From Rhodeus uyekii (lineage: Eukaryota; Chordata; Actinopteri; Cypriniformes; Acheilognathidae), in contig JAWRVZ010000180.1 of the NCBI GenBank assembly GCA_037043235.1, positions 426,001 through 490,000 of the forward strand: a stretch of 64,000 bases of DNA. The letters run 5' to 3'. The notes beneath the pieces were generated by a model that saw only the letters and a program-made list of their open reading frames with translations, was not told where the DNA came from and made no database searches. Positions 14,301 through 27,930 of this stretch are shown here, one piece after another. The position numbers were made by a program, and so were the translations under genes. Numbering within the stretch: the stretch's first letter is position 1; every line of letters begins with the position of its first letter.

Positions 14301-17300
14301 CAGACGGGGTTTAAACTCTGTTTGGTTTGAAGATGAGAAGTTTGGATTCGGATTAAAACACCAGGTGTAAAAGGGAATGCCTCTCTCGTCCACTTGTGAT
14401 CCGATCGACTAAAACGCATCTTTATATCAGCTTGTGATGAATAAAGCCTCAGGCTGATGTCATTGGTTCTTTAAAGTCTCCTGCGCTACAACTTTCATAT
14501 GATGATATAGATTGTATACGGCATCAGATGTTCTCATGTTTCTGATGTTCTCATGTTCACCTGTCACAGCGTTTGAACGTTTTACACACGGACGCAAACA
14601 CATTCAGTCAGTCAACCTTCAACAGAAAAGCCAAGCTTCCACTTTCACATTCTTAACTATTATTGAACATTAAATAGCCTTCTGATTGAGTGTTAAGTGA
14701 AGCGCTGTCTGCTCCTGTGCAGGGTTTGTCTGGAGAGCCGGAGGAGGTGTGCCGCGGGCGGACTGAGGCGGAGGTGGAGATGGAGGTGAATCTCGACTCG
14801 TATCAGATCACTCTGGAAGAGGTGCTCACCTGGCTGCTGTCGGCCGAAGACACGCTGCACATGCAAGATGACGTGTCCGACGACGTCGAGGAGGTCAAAG
14901 ACCAGTTCCACACACACGAGGTACATGCTCAGATCTGTGAAAGGAGCTTGGGTAGTTAGAAAGTCAATAATTGTTTCCCTATGATTGTTATTGGATTGTT
15001 TTAAATTTGGCATTATCACATGCTTATTTATTGATATACAGTAATACCTCGAGATACGAGCATCCCGACATACAAGTAAACCTTCAAGCAAATTTGTTGC
15101 TTTGAGATACGAGTAAATATTTGAGATACGAGCAGCTTCCAGACGCTAGAGGTGTTCAGCACTCGCAGCAGCTCAAGCTCCTCATTTATGGGTAATTGCA
15201 TATGATCTCCACTAGAGGCAGCTTGGTTTTACAGCGGGGGTTACCGGGGGCAACGAGTGATTCACCAGTATTAAGCTGGGAGCAGCACGAGTTATGAGTG
15301 TTCAATAATAATACATATGAGCTTCTGAGTCTATCTAATACACAACACGGGAAGAAACACTACTCACTACGTCATCTACGTAATCCCTCCCTCCTCCCTC
15401 CGTCATTAGCCGCTACTGTATCGTCTGTCTCGAATGCAAGAACTCATAATTAAAACCACATTTTATTTTATATCACAGGAATCTTTATATACTATAATTT
15501 TCTGTGTGTGTGTGTCTCTCAATAGCAATTAAAAACATGTTTTTTCCATTATTATTAGCACTAATAAGGGAGTTTTTTTTAGAGGGCCGGAACGGATAAT
15601 CTTTTCCCCCTATTTCTTATGGGAAAAATTATTTGAGAGACGAGCAATTTGAGTTACGAGCTCATCCTGGAACGGATTATGCATTTCAATTTTGGTTACA
15701 ATTATTTATTAAAAGATATAATGCATTATATATATATATATGTATATGTGTGTGTGTGTGTGTGTATATGTATATACATATATTTTTTTAAACACTTGAC
15801 TTGGGTATCTGTAACGAGGGTGGCTCAAGGAGGAACGGGGAGACAGCAGGATTCCAATCCAAACTTATTTAATAATAATAAATCAAAACAAAACACTTTA
15901 AATATAAACAAAAGAAGCACGCTTGTGCAAAAACAGAACTTAGACAAAGACTTAGCGAAACAAGGTGATAGTATCCACACACATTAACCAACATACTTCG
16001 TTAACAACTGACAAACACAAGGGGAATGCAAGAGTGATATATACACAAGGGGAATCACAAACACCTGGGGGACTAACGAGCAAGTGATTAGCAAGACAGG
16101 TGCAGGGAGTGAAACAATAACCCGAGAGACAGGAAGTGAAACAAAGACAAGACTGACAGGAAGTGACAAAGAAGACCCAGACAGACAGGAACAGTGTTAC
16201 AGTATCATAAGGTATGCGAGCGAGCTCGTAAACCAAAATGCTCGTACACCAAAACAAATTTCCCCATAAGAATGCATTAAAAATCAATTAATTCGTTCCA
16301 CATGACCACAAATGACCATTTTAAATATTTCTTTGGTTTTACCCTATTAATTGCAGTTAAAATTGTAACCATTAAGATCTCATATAAATACTAATTAATA
16401 ATTGACAATTAAACTCTAAAAATACTTGACAATTTACTGTAATGCACTTCAGGTTTGAGCAGCCTGCTTGGATGGAGGAGGGAGCAAGGATGAAAGCAAA
16501 TGATTGAATTTATTATAATAGTGTATAAAACAAACAAAGTGATAATCCAGAGTTAAAGTCGTGGAACATGGGAGCCGCGAACGAATGAATTCACGGGAGC
16601 CGCAAACGAACGAATTCATGGGAGCCGCGAGAGAACAAATTAGCGGGAGCCGCGAACGAACGAACTCGCGGGAGCCGCGAACGAACGAACTCGCGGGAGC
16701 CGAGAAAGCGGGGAGATAGGCAGATGATATGAGAATCAGGTGTTCAGTGAGCACACACACACACACACACACACACTCAGGCAGAACTAGGAGACACTGA
16801 ACCGTGACAGTTACTGCTTAGAGGTACTGTACGTGTATATTTCACTACGTGAACAATAGCGATCACAATTAATTAATGTTTAGAATATGAGGTAAAAGCT
16901 TCTGTAAATCACTTATAAAAGTATCACTGTGGTGAATGATGCAGCCAATGAATGAGTTAAGGGGTTATAAAGGGGTTGGAACCTCCTGACTGTGTTATGA
17001 GAGGCTGTCATTAGGATATTTCATGTAAAAATGCGCACAAGGATGCTGAGCGTTAGGACTTTTTCCACACAAAACTGCGCATGGGTGAGGGAAATTTTTT
17101 CTGGTACACAGATACAATGCTCGTACACCGATTTGCTCGTATACCAAGTCACTTGTAAACCGAGGTATTACTGTATATATATATATACACTGTGAATACC
17201 TTGTGATACCCAAGTAAAGTGTTGCTCAACATTCACTGATTATGATCAAAAGTAAGTTAGCTTGATGTTACAATTTAATGCTCTTAATGTTGTGGCGGTT

Positions 17301-19975
17301 TTCCCCTTTTTGATCAAAAACTGTATCGAATATAGCAATATTTTCAAGCTATTACATCAAAGTTAGGAATTCCACTTCGGTGACAACACTTCTGTGAAGA
17401 CGGTTTCGGTCATCCCGCTCTTTCTCTGTGACCTGCGACTCCTTGGCAGAGTTGAAATGTTAGCGTGGCCCATCAACATGATCCCAACATGCCAGGAATG
17501 TGAGGAATTTGGTGAGGCAGGGAGCCTTTGACAGTCAGCAGAGCCAGTGCACATAAACTCACTCCTGACAGAGAGAGAGAGAGAGAGCTTTACATTCCTC
17601 TCAGAAAAGAGAGCGCCAATAGGAGGCAATGAGCAGATCCTCTGAGTAATGGGCTTTTTGGGAAGCTTGATTCTCTTTAGTCACTTCACCAGCGCTTCAT
17701 TTAAGAAAAGCTCTCTTTACGTACCTGTTTCTGAAGAACTCAAAGGCCTTCATGACAAACCGCCATATAAAATAAAACATATAAAGGTTGAACTAAGAGA
17801 TATGACACAAATATATGACTTATTGTAAAGTAACTTTCTCAAAGTAAAAATAATAATACAGTGTATAAAAAAAACACCTCTGTTGTTCAGTACATTATTT
17901 GACAAAAAAAGGCAATGTTGTAAAGAAATGTATAGGTATTTTCATTTTGATGTATTTTAAGATATTTTAAAATTGAAAAGATTTTAAATTCTGAAAAAAG
18001 TTTTTAGGATGCATTAAATCAAAACACAATCATAAATTAGGGAAAAAAAATTCAATGGAATAATTTGAAAAAAGGAAAATCAATTCACACGGCCCCATTT
18101 TTGTTATCATCATTTATTTCTTATTTACCATTAAAATCTAATCTAGAAAAAATTAAGCTGAGAAATTGTGAAAATCAAAAAAGATGTTTATAAAACAAGT
18201 TAAAGGTAGACATTAAGGAATTATGAACGAACATGAGTTATCAATATATATATATATATATATATATATCAAGAAAGCTTTTCTTCCTGTCCCATCACTG
18301 GCAATAAATGGCAAAAGGCCAGAAAAACACACAAAAATGTGGTGGTGGATTTTGTAAACGTTTGTTTAGATGTGCTTTGTCCAGTCCGAATGACCCGAGC
18401 TCAACATATTGAGTCGTCGTTGAAGTCGTCTGGCGACTGACGTGTGTTCGTGCCCTCAGGCCTTTATGATGGAGCTGACGGCCCACCAGAGCAGCGTGGG
18501 GAACGTGCTACAGGCGGGAAACCAGCTGATCGCTCAGGGCAATCTGAGTGAGGAAGAGGAGGAAGAGATCCGAGAACAAATGACACTGCTCAACTCCCGC
18601 TGGGAAAACCTGCGGGTCGCCAGCATGGACCGCCAGTCCAGGTACGGACGCACACATGCCCGTCCAGCTCTTCTGTTGGTTCTGTTTGAGTATCTCCTCT
18701 CTCCTCCATCTCAGGCTTCACGAGGTTCTGATGGACCTCCAGCAGCAGCAGCTCCAGCAGCTCTCCGATTGGCTGACGCAGACCGAGGGGCGGATCCGTA
18801 AGATGGAGACGGAGCCAACAGCCGGAGACATGGCGGGGTATCTGGCCCAGATAGAGCAGCACAAAGTAAGGGGGAATTTGATTTGAATTTAATCACGATT
18901 AGTGATTGTTAAGCATCAGCCGGTTTTTGACTTTTACCAATGAGGTTTGAGGCACTTTTATTTTGACCGGATGCAGGACTTTTATTTTGAAAGCACAGAA
19001 AACGCCAGCATCTGAGCTCTTGTTACCCATCTTAATTAGTTTACTGTGTCTGTGTAATAAATTATTTGACAGAGCTGTTGAACAAAGAAAATAAACCGTT
19101 TACGAAACCACTAGTTGCAATGCATTACAAAATGGCGTAATTGAGCGTGCAACTGCAATTACTTCACTTTCAAGGGCGGTTCTCCATCTGCTGCATGTCT
19201 GTCAAACAAAGACGACGCCGGTGTAATCTCTCACTGACGTGCCTGATGATTAAACAATTAATGTCTTAACATGCAGTTTATCATCCAGACAGAAAGCACG
19301 AGTTTCTGTATTGGGATTTTAAGCTGAAGCACTAAATATAACAGTAGAAAAAATAGCAAAAGTATAAGAGGAAATCAAGAAGTTGCATGTCATGAGCATT
19401 GACTTTAACAGTTATTCTGCTCTCACTTTATTTTAAGATTTTAATTACACTTTATTTTAACTACTATGTTCTGTACTGTACAAATGTGAACGTTTAACCT
19501 CAGATAAAGTTAACTTTGGCTGCATGTCAGTTTGTTAGTTATCAGATCTGTTGAAACTATCCGGTTTTTCAAATAAAACCAAATAATCCACATATAAGAT
19601 GAAGTCAACAGATGAAGCCCAAACACTTTATTTCTGCAATCATTGCATTGATTCAATGCTTGCGTTTTTCAAGATTACAGAATGAGCAAAACTCCATTAA
19701 ATAGCCACTCTGGATTCATAGTAGCAAATTATAACTCCTTTTTACCATTGTTAAAGGAGTTTAAATGTGTCCAGTCATTTATCTGTGCTAAAGTCTATTG
19801 ATTATTGTGAGAAATAGGCGGAAAATAAGTTGAAGATTGTAGGATAAATGACTAAGAAACATTAAAAGACAATTAGGAAACAGAGTGAATTTTAACTTTC
19901 GTGAACTCTCCTGAAATGGCAATAAAGTGTCCTTAGAAGCCCTGAGCAGTTAATGAACGACCCGCATCAGAGTTC

Positions 19976-20027
<52 letters not shown>

Positions 20028-20468
20028 ATAACCTGTTTGCAAATAAAAGCTTTCTCCATTGTGAATTTACCGTGACTGCTGAAAGGAGAAAGAGATTGAG
20101 TTGTGAGAGGAATGAATAAGCAAATCAGCACATGCCCCAGTGAACGAGGGGCAAACACGACCTCGGCATGTTTGTTCAGCTAGAGAAGGAAGAACACACA
20201 CACACACACACTCGCTCCCACACACATGCTTATTTTTAGGAGTCTCACAGTCTCATAGGAAGGGAACCACATCAACCAAGCGCTTCCACGCTATATATGG
20301 AGACACACTTTCATACACACTTTCATACTTGGCATAGAGCATTAACTCAAAAATGACACATCCACCCTATATTTTACTGCCTCTGATATTTTTACTGCAT
20401 ATTCTGTGAAGCATGAAAACATGCCTGGGTCATATTCATCCCATAATGTAAACACACACACTCTCTCA

Positions 20469-20512
<44 letters not shown>

Positions 20513-20556
20513 TGTATACTTATATTTTCTTTTATACACACTCACTCTCTCACACA

Positions 20557-20631
<75 letters not shown>

Positions 20632-23600
20632 GCTTTATTATTTTATGTATTTATTTCAATGCATATAAATAAAAACAGAATTTTAAATGAAATTTGAATC
20701 CTTTAAATGAAAAGGAATTGGACCGTAACCGTTGTTCACTGCACTATATCCTCAGGAGTTGCAGAATGATCTGGAGGTGGAGCAGGTAAAGGTGAACTCT
20801 CTCACGCACATGGTTGTCGTTGTGGATGAGAACAGCGGAGAGAGCGCCACCGCTGCCCTGGAGGACCAACTGCAGGTAGTGGAAAACATTTCACAATTAC
20901 TGTAACTTTAAGATGGCAGTTCAGACGGTCTACTCAGAGTCGTTGCTGTCTTCACAGATAGAGTTTATAGAAATCATTTGTTTTCATGCCACACCTTTTT
21001 GAGTTTTATTTGGTGTTTCTTCAGCATTAATTTTCATGTACCAGTAGTGAAACACAACGCGTAACACAATGAAACAAAATTCAAACCACGGTTCAGACTG
21101 CTTTTATAGATAATATTTATATTTTGATTGTTTAATTGTACTATTACTTCTAAGGAAGTATTGCTTCATATTGAAATAGACAATAGTGGTGTTATTTGAG
21201 GAGAGTGCTGTGGTTAAATCTTACAGTAAAAGCAGAAAAGAATTAACCTTATTGTACGTTTCTTCTTGCTAAAGTGCAAAGGTAATCAAACCAAGTGCTT
21301 TTCATGGGTCTACTGTTAGTAAAGTTGAGAGTTCATTGGATCCAGTGCAGCAAGAAACTTGGAACTGAAAAGATATTTGACTCTCCCAGAGGCCATAAAA
21401 GAGTGTGAAAAGTCATTCAGTGAATAGAGTTCTTTCTTTTGTTTTTCCGTCTGTTTTTCACAGTCACTGGGGGAGCGCTGGGCGGCAGTGTGTCGCTGGA
21501 CGGAGGAGCGCTGGAACAGACTGGAAGAAATACAGCTGGTGTGGCAGCGGCTGCTTGATGACCAGGTGAGGCCTGATAACAAAAACCCAAACACTCACAA
21601 AATTGATAATAATCATTGATAATTTCTGCATTTTATTACAAATGGTTTGACAGTTTAAACAAATTTAAACGTCACACAAATCATATTTTCAGTAGTTGCT
21701 GTAAAGTTTGAGCACTTAACTATATTTGTTTTTGCCCATCCATACATTCATTTCAATCCAGCACAAACCTGACGTTTTTGCTGCAGCTGGCCAAAAATGA
21801 CTGGAGGTGTGCCTCAGGGCTCTGTGTTGGGCCCTTTGTGTTGTGCTCTTATCTTTTTCTGGGAATGTTCATAGAATGCATTCAAGGGTGATTTTGTTAT
21901 TTTGAACAGTGCAGAGTGCATTCTTGGAAAAGCTGAGATTGAGTTATGGCTGTTAATGACCCTCAGATACCATTACCAGTACATTATTAGTGCAGAGTGG
22001 ACTCCACTCCACTCGTCTAGACCACTTCCGTCCGTCTGCAATTATAAAACTGAACTGTCATGTTTTTGTCTATGCCCATATGCCAAAGTACTGCATAGAG
22101 CTATGATTATTTTCTCTTTTTACTTGGAGCAATGGTTTGGAATTTTTTTTTTTTTTTAACTTTCAAAGCACTATTCTTCTCATCACTTAACTCATTTAAA
22201 TGCATCATTACTTCTCTCTTTTTATCCACTCAGAGTTTGTTTGGATCTTGGCTAGCAGAAAAGGAGAAGGCCTTGAGTGAAGTTCAGACATGCGATTTTA
22301 AAGACCCCAGTGAAATAAATGGCAGCGTCCGCAGATTAGCCGTGAGTAGCCAAACGTACTTAACTATTTGTAGCTTAGGTTATGAAGAGAATAAACATTG
22401 CTTGAATGTACACTGAATGTTCTGCCTGGTCTGTTTTGGCCTATGGCAGAGTCTTAAGGAGGATATGGCCCAGAAGCGGAGGGCCCTGAGTGCTCTGTCA
22501 GACGCCGGACAGGATGTGATGGTGCTGTTAAACAGTCCAGCCGCAGCTCAGAGGATCGAGATAGACACAGACCAGCTGACCCAACGCTGGGACAACCTGG
22601 TCCAAAAGCTTGAGGACTGCTCCAGTCAGGTCAGATACACACCTCTCTTGTGTGTATTGTTGCACGTTAGCTTTTAAATGTGACGTTGGTTCCAAGTGTC
22701 CGCTGTGTTTCCAGGTGACCGAAGCAGTGTCTGTGACCGGGATGTCCCAGGTCCACGGGAAGCTTGTCACGGAGACCGTCACAACAGTAACAACAACACG
22801 GACGGAGCAGAGCTTCACCAGCAGCGACCGAGAGCTGGCACCACCCGCCCCACCCAAAAGACGGCATCTCGATTCAGACAGCGAGCTCCGGAGACTGTAC
22901 GACAAACACAAGCATACGTCTTCCCTGACAGAAACACTAGACATATTTCATCAGCCCCTCCAGGATTTCATGCAAATGCAATATTGTTCAACACCTAAAT
23001 TCAGTCGGAACCATTTGACAATATCAGTTTATATACAGTTTAAAAAGAAAGTAAAGTTACGATACGAGCCAAGACCCATTTCAGCGATGGAGAGGTCAAT
23101 GTTTCATACTTCCAAGTTATTAATTCAAATGATTCATGACCTACACTTGCCTATTTTCATTCCTATCTGTTTGCTTTTAAAAGGCACAGATCCAGAACAT
23201 TACTGATATTTACATGTTAAGCAAAACAAAAAAACTACTTTATAGAGATAATAAAGAAACTGCTATATATAATACTGAATAAAGTGTATAACCGTCATTA
23301 TAGTTAGATTTAAATAAGAATATTCATTTGTTAAATATTTGTTAATATTTTAGGTTCATCCAATCACTGATAATACCATTATAATTTGCAGATCAATGCA
23401 GTAAGAGGAGATTCAGTCATTTTAGAGGAGTCCTGGTGTTTATCCTTCAATTCACTGCACAAATATCAAATCATATGAGACCGCAATTATTGCTCCTGTT
23501 TGACACAGACTATCTGATGTCATTCCAGACAGTGTTTACATTGACATTCATGCATTTATCAGCTGCTTTTATCATTGTTCAAGAAACACATTGACATTCT

Positions 23601-26102
23601 AATCAGTTCTTGCTTTCCCTGGGAATCGAACCCATGACCTTGATGTTGCAAGCGCTGCTCTCTACTGTTAGACACACATGAAAGTTCATATATAAGAATT
23701 AAAGCTATAAGAAATGTCACATTTCAAGCATTACAGCTGGGCAATTACCAGCAAAACATCTTTTCATCATGCAGTTATGCAGTCTGTTCATAATGAGCAG
23801 AATAGTGAACGTTAGCTTACACTGTACAGTGTTTGCACAGCTTCTGTTGTCCTGCTCCGCTGTAGCACTCCCTCATGTGAGTCCTGATGGATGTGATGTG
23901 TTTGTGTTTTTTAGAGCTGAAACGGATGTTCCTGAGCTTTTGTCGCGGCTGGCTGCATGGGAATCATCCGCGCGAGCGGCCGGAGACTCGCCTGTCCTGA
24001 AGGAACAGCTACAGGTGACCCACAGTGTTGACCCACACTTGCGTTTACTCGTTCATGTATTTGGCCTACTGAATATTTGTGTCCCGTCTGTAGGTCCTGG
24101 GGGTGGAGCTTGCTGAAAACGAGGGGCAGGTGAAAGAGGTGGTGCAGAAAGGAGAGAAGATGATTGAACTGTTGGAGAAAGGTAGGGAATTATTGTGGCC
24201 GATTTCCTCTAGATGAATTGTGTTTCTTTTGTTCAGATTAAATTGACTCAATCTGTCTTTGTAGAAGGCCTGTCCTCAGAGGTGGCCCGTTCTGGCCTGG
24301 ACTCTGTGCGGAAGGAATGGATGAGCTGCCAGAACCTGATCCAGGATCTGAGGAACCGAGCTCAGGTTCTAGATCGGGTTGCGGCGGTTTTGTCAGAACT
24401 GAAGGCTATAGGTGGAGTTCTGCAGGAACAGGAGAAATGGTTGATGTCCTCCAAAGGCTTCAGAGCAAAAGACAACCAGCAGGAACTCCAGACACTCGGA
24501 GACGACTGTGAGGTCAGTCAAATGCGAGATACTGTTCTCAAATCAGATGTTAACAGGAATTTAACTGTACACTCGTAAAAAAGGTTTATTGCAGCAATGC
24601 AGTAGAAAAAAAAGTTCTTAAAGTTTCTGTTATGCTTTTTTTTTTATGCCATTTTTTCAAAATTTGATGAACATTTAGAAATCTAAAGAACTTTTTTTCA
24701 CTAGTCACTCTTATAAATAAAGGGTCGTTATTGCATTGATGGTTACATGAAGAGCCTTTAACATCCTTGGAACATTTCCATTCCGCACAAAGGTTCTTTA
24801 GATTATTAAAAGGTGCTTTTTCATACTAAAACATAGTTAACTGATCACTGAAAGGTTATTTTGGGAACCCGAAATGGCTCGTATGGCATCGCAGCAACAA
24901 CTCCCTTTTGAAACCTTTATTTTTATTTAAGTGTAAAGAAAGTTTTGTGAAATGGAAGAATTCCATGAATGTAAACATGGAACCGCAGTTTAAGAGTGTA
25001 AAGATGTGAGCTGTGTTTGTGTTTCAGGCTCGGATAGCAGAGCTGGAAAAGCTTCAGCCGCAGGTGGAAGATCTCTGTGCTCGGACGGAGCGACTGACCG
25101 CTGAACCCAGCGCCCCTGATGCCATGAGGCCCAGTGTGGCGGCGCTGGCACTACGCCACAGCTCGACGGTGCAGGAGCTCAAGACACGGCGGCAGGACAT
25201 CACTACAGGTACACACGGCCCTCACAAAACACTCTCAGAGCAGTTCAAGAACGTCCTCCCAGGATCTTGGGATTGTGAAAATTGATAGTTGAGCTTTTTA
25301 TTCTAAGGCACAAATCGAGGAGAAATTTCTGGAGGAAGAAAAGAGGACTGCATTTAAAGCAGTTCCGGGAGTTCACCCCAAAATTGTCAATCGTGTCGTC
25401 ATTTACTCACCCTCACGTCGTTCCAGACCTGTACGAGTTTATTTCTTGTGTGCAACAGATGATGTTGGTAACCAAACGCATTTCTCTATGGAAGTCAGAG
25501 TCCGCTGTCTGGTTTCCACGCACTCGCGCTCTTTGCACTGGAAGAGAAGCGCAGATGATCTGCAAACACTTACGGACATGTTAGCGATCTTCATCCCGAT
25601 GGATATCTGCTCAAAAGAGTGTGTCGTAGAGCTTCACGAGTGCCGTCACACCATCTCAGCCGTGAATCTTGGGTTCAGTGTTTGCACTTCCGATAAGAAA
25701 ACAATGTGGAATTATTGGATATTAATTTTCGCACAAATTATTGTGCAGATGCCGAGCTTTGATTCCCTGATAAAATGTAATCCTTGGATGTTTTGTAAGT
25801 CACGTCTGGCTTACATCGTATAACGGTGACCTTAAAATGGTCACAGATCTGCAGTGAGATTTTTTTCAAGTCCTGGGAACTGAATTGGTGCCAAGATAGA
25901 CAGTACCTCTCTTTCTCTTTCTCTGTTTCTCTTGTTCTCATCAGTTTTATTGAAAGACAGAATTGGTGACTTATGCAACAGGTAAATCATTTGTGGAGCC
26001 AACAAGAGTCGAGCTGGAGTAAGAGAGAGCCGTCTATTTATGGCTGTAATGTCAGTCTGGCCCCTGAGAAAGCTTTTACACACTGATAAACCTCTGAGAG
26101 AG

Positions 26103-26139
<37 letters not shown>

Positions 26140-26625
26140 ATCAGTGTTTAACCTTAAAGCTTCAGCAAATCTCTCTTACACACACATTTAGCTAGCCATG
26201 GCAATGAGGACATGCCATTGACTTCTATTGTTTTATCTAATCATATTTACTCATTAAACCAGAATGAAATGCACAACAAAAACTACACTTTTCCCTAACT
26301 GAGCACATTTTGTTCCCATACTAAGACTCTATAAACACACACACGTGTTTACTGCTGTCTGACTGTCTGCTGATGTATTTATATAAAGCTTATCGTAATG
26401 GCTAATAACTGGAACTAACCCTGAAAAAAATCTATATTATTATTGTTTACTTTTACTAAATGTTGCCTTTAAGGACGTCCTCAAAATGTTTTTTTGTTTT
26501 TTCACTTTCAAGCAAAACTGCATAAAAACACAAACTCAAGAAGGTTGAATGTTCGTGGGACAATCGAAAAACTAATGTTCCATGATTTGACTTGTTGACC
26601 TCTAACATCTGGGATTGAAGCTTCA

Positions 26626-26656
<31 letters not shown>

Positions 26657-27898
26657 AACAATGACAAACCCAAACGAGCCACTCTGTTATTTTCGTCTAC
26701 TCTCTGATATTCTTCATCTTAAAAAGGGCCAATTCATATACAGTGGAGTTCACTTATCTCGAGTCACGGTTAACTCGCCAATACTATTATGTTGACGTTT
26801 TTGAAGTAGAATCGTCAAACTCCCTATTTATCTTAGTATTTTCTTGTGGGTTATTGTGGTGGTTTTACATATGCCTTTTGTTGTTAGCAAACACAGTACA
26901 GTTGATGCCGATCGCTTCATCAAACAAATCACGGCAACACTGTTGTGTAAAAAGACACCAAAAACACGAGCATGTACATTCTCGTTTAATAACTCACATC
27001 ATGTATATCAATAAATGTTCCTTTCTCGTTCTTGTGAGGGTTGTTGTCTCTGGTGCTTGTACTGTCACTCTGACAGCTGGTGCTGATAGGCTGTCTGACC
27101 TGTCAATCATGCAAGAAGACGTGATTGGCTGTGCTGCATGAGGGCGGGCTCTTCTCATCTCATCCGATGATCAACACCTGTAGAATCGCTTCTTAAGGGA
27201 CGAGCAGCTGCACAGCGGGAGACACTGCTCTTTCTTTTTCTTCTGATTCTGACAAGCACTGTGTACCGTGCTGAACAGTTATGATTGACGTCATGCGAGC
27301 AACATTCGAAATTCGAAATGTGAACTTGTACAAAGTTCATCAATCTATGGGTGCGGGTTATATATGGGTGCGGGTTATATAAAGGTGCGGGTTATGCCAC
27401 CAATTTTTTTACCCAAAACCCGCTGGCTATATGAGTGTGTGGATTATCTGCGTCTGCGGGTTATATGTGGGAAAATCGTTCATATATGTTCTATGGGTTA
27501 TCTCGATGCTTCTTTGCAACCCCCGAGGCCGTCGACATAACCCAACTCCACTGTACGTTGTTAATAACACACGTCAACATCCGAATGTTTTATTGGTGTT
27601 GCAGCAGAGAAAGCGTCTGGACGTACAGTAAAGGAGATTTAATCTAGAATCTAGAAGATTTTGATATGAAGCTCAGACATTATCTATGACACACACTTCT
27701 GAATGAATCCATGCATGTGTTAATTACTGTCATGTATGTGATGATGTGTGTCTATAATGCATTTGTGCGTTTCTGTAGTTTTGTCGGGGCTTGTGGGATC
27801 CAGAGCGCTGCAAGAGATGGAGTCCCGACTGAACACCATCAACACTGACATCAGAGACACAACCACTGCTGAACAGGGCCTCCTCAAAGCTCAGGTGT

Positions 27899-27930
<32 letters not shown>

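Larger units (their letters stand above)
6772..14722. other. Intron 8 (7951 bp)
   Basis: The largest intron in the window. It holds a repeat block at 7558-8100, a 187-bp hAT MITE at 8900-9086, diverged repeats at about 11460-11570 and 12000-12110, a SINE at 12738-12893, and a LINE-like unit with a small ORF at 13060-13935. Nothing matching dystrophin exon 9 was seen. Stretches 6772-7550, 9100-11450 and 13940-14720 show no recognised feature beyond short microsatellites. Confidence 0.75.
14921..18459. other. Intron 10
   Basis: Holds a truncated family-B Tigger MITE (15039-15683), a TA/TG microsatellite (about 15727-15785), a solo LTR (15810-16201) and an inverted family-A Tigger copy (16207-17173) with an internal minisatellite. 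17180-18240 and 18270-18450 show no recognised feature apart from a GA run at 17570-17588. Confidence 0.8.
18866..20755. other. Intron 12
   Basis: Contains microsatellites at 19978-20027 (GT), 20196-20212 (CA) and 20452-20628 (CA with CTCT runs). No mobile element or exon was recognised elsewhere. Confidence 0.75.
25209..27778. other. Intron 21
   Basis: Holds a common cyprinid-type repeat (25372-25505), a GT microsatellite (26105-26139), a CA microsatellite (26625-26652) and an 813-bp transposon (26741-27553). No additional exon was found here although human exons 22-23 are longer. Confidence 0.75.

Noticed and set aside
16198..16203. TA target duplication and CAGTAT start for the family-A Tigger copy
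   Set aside because: These bases belong to the LTR end (GTTACA) and its GTATC duplication; the MITE's true left end is missing.
25209..27778. A missing exon matching human utrophin exon 22/23 sequence
   Set aside because: No open frame with suitable splice sites and phase was seen; the two shorter exons already close the frame.
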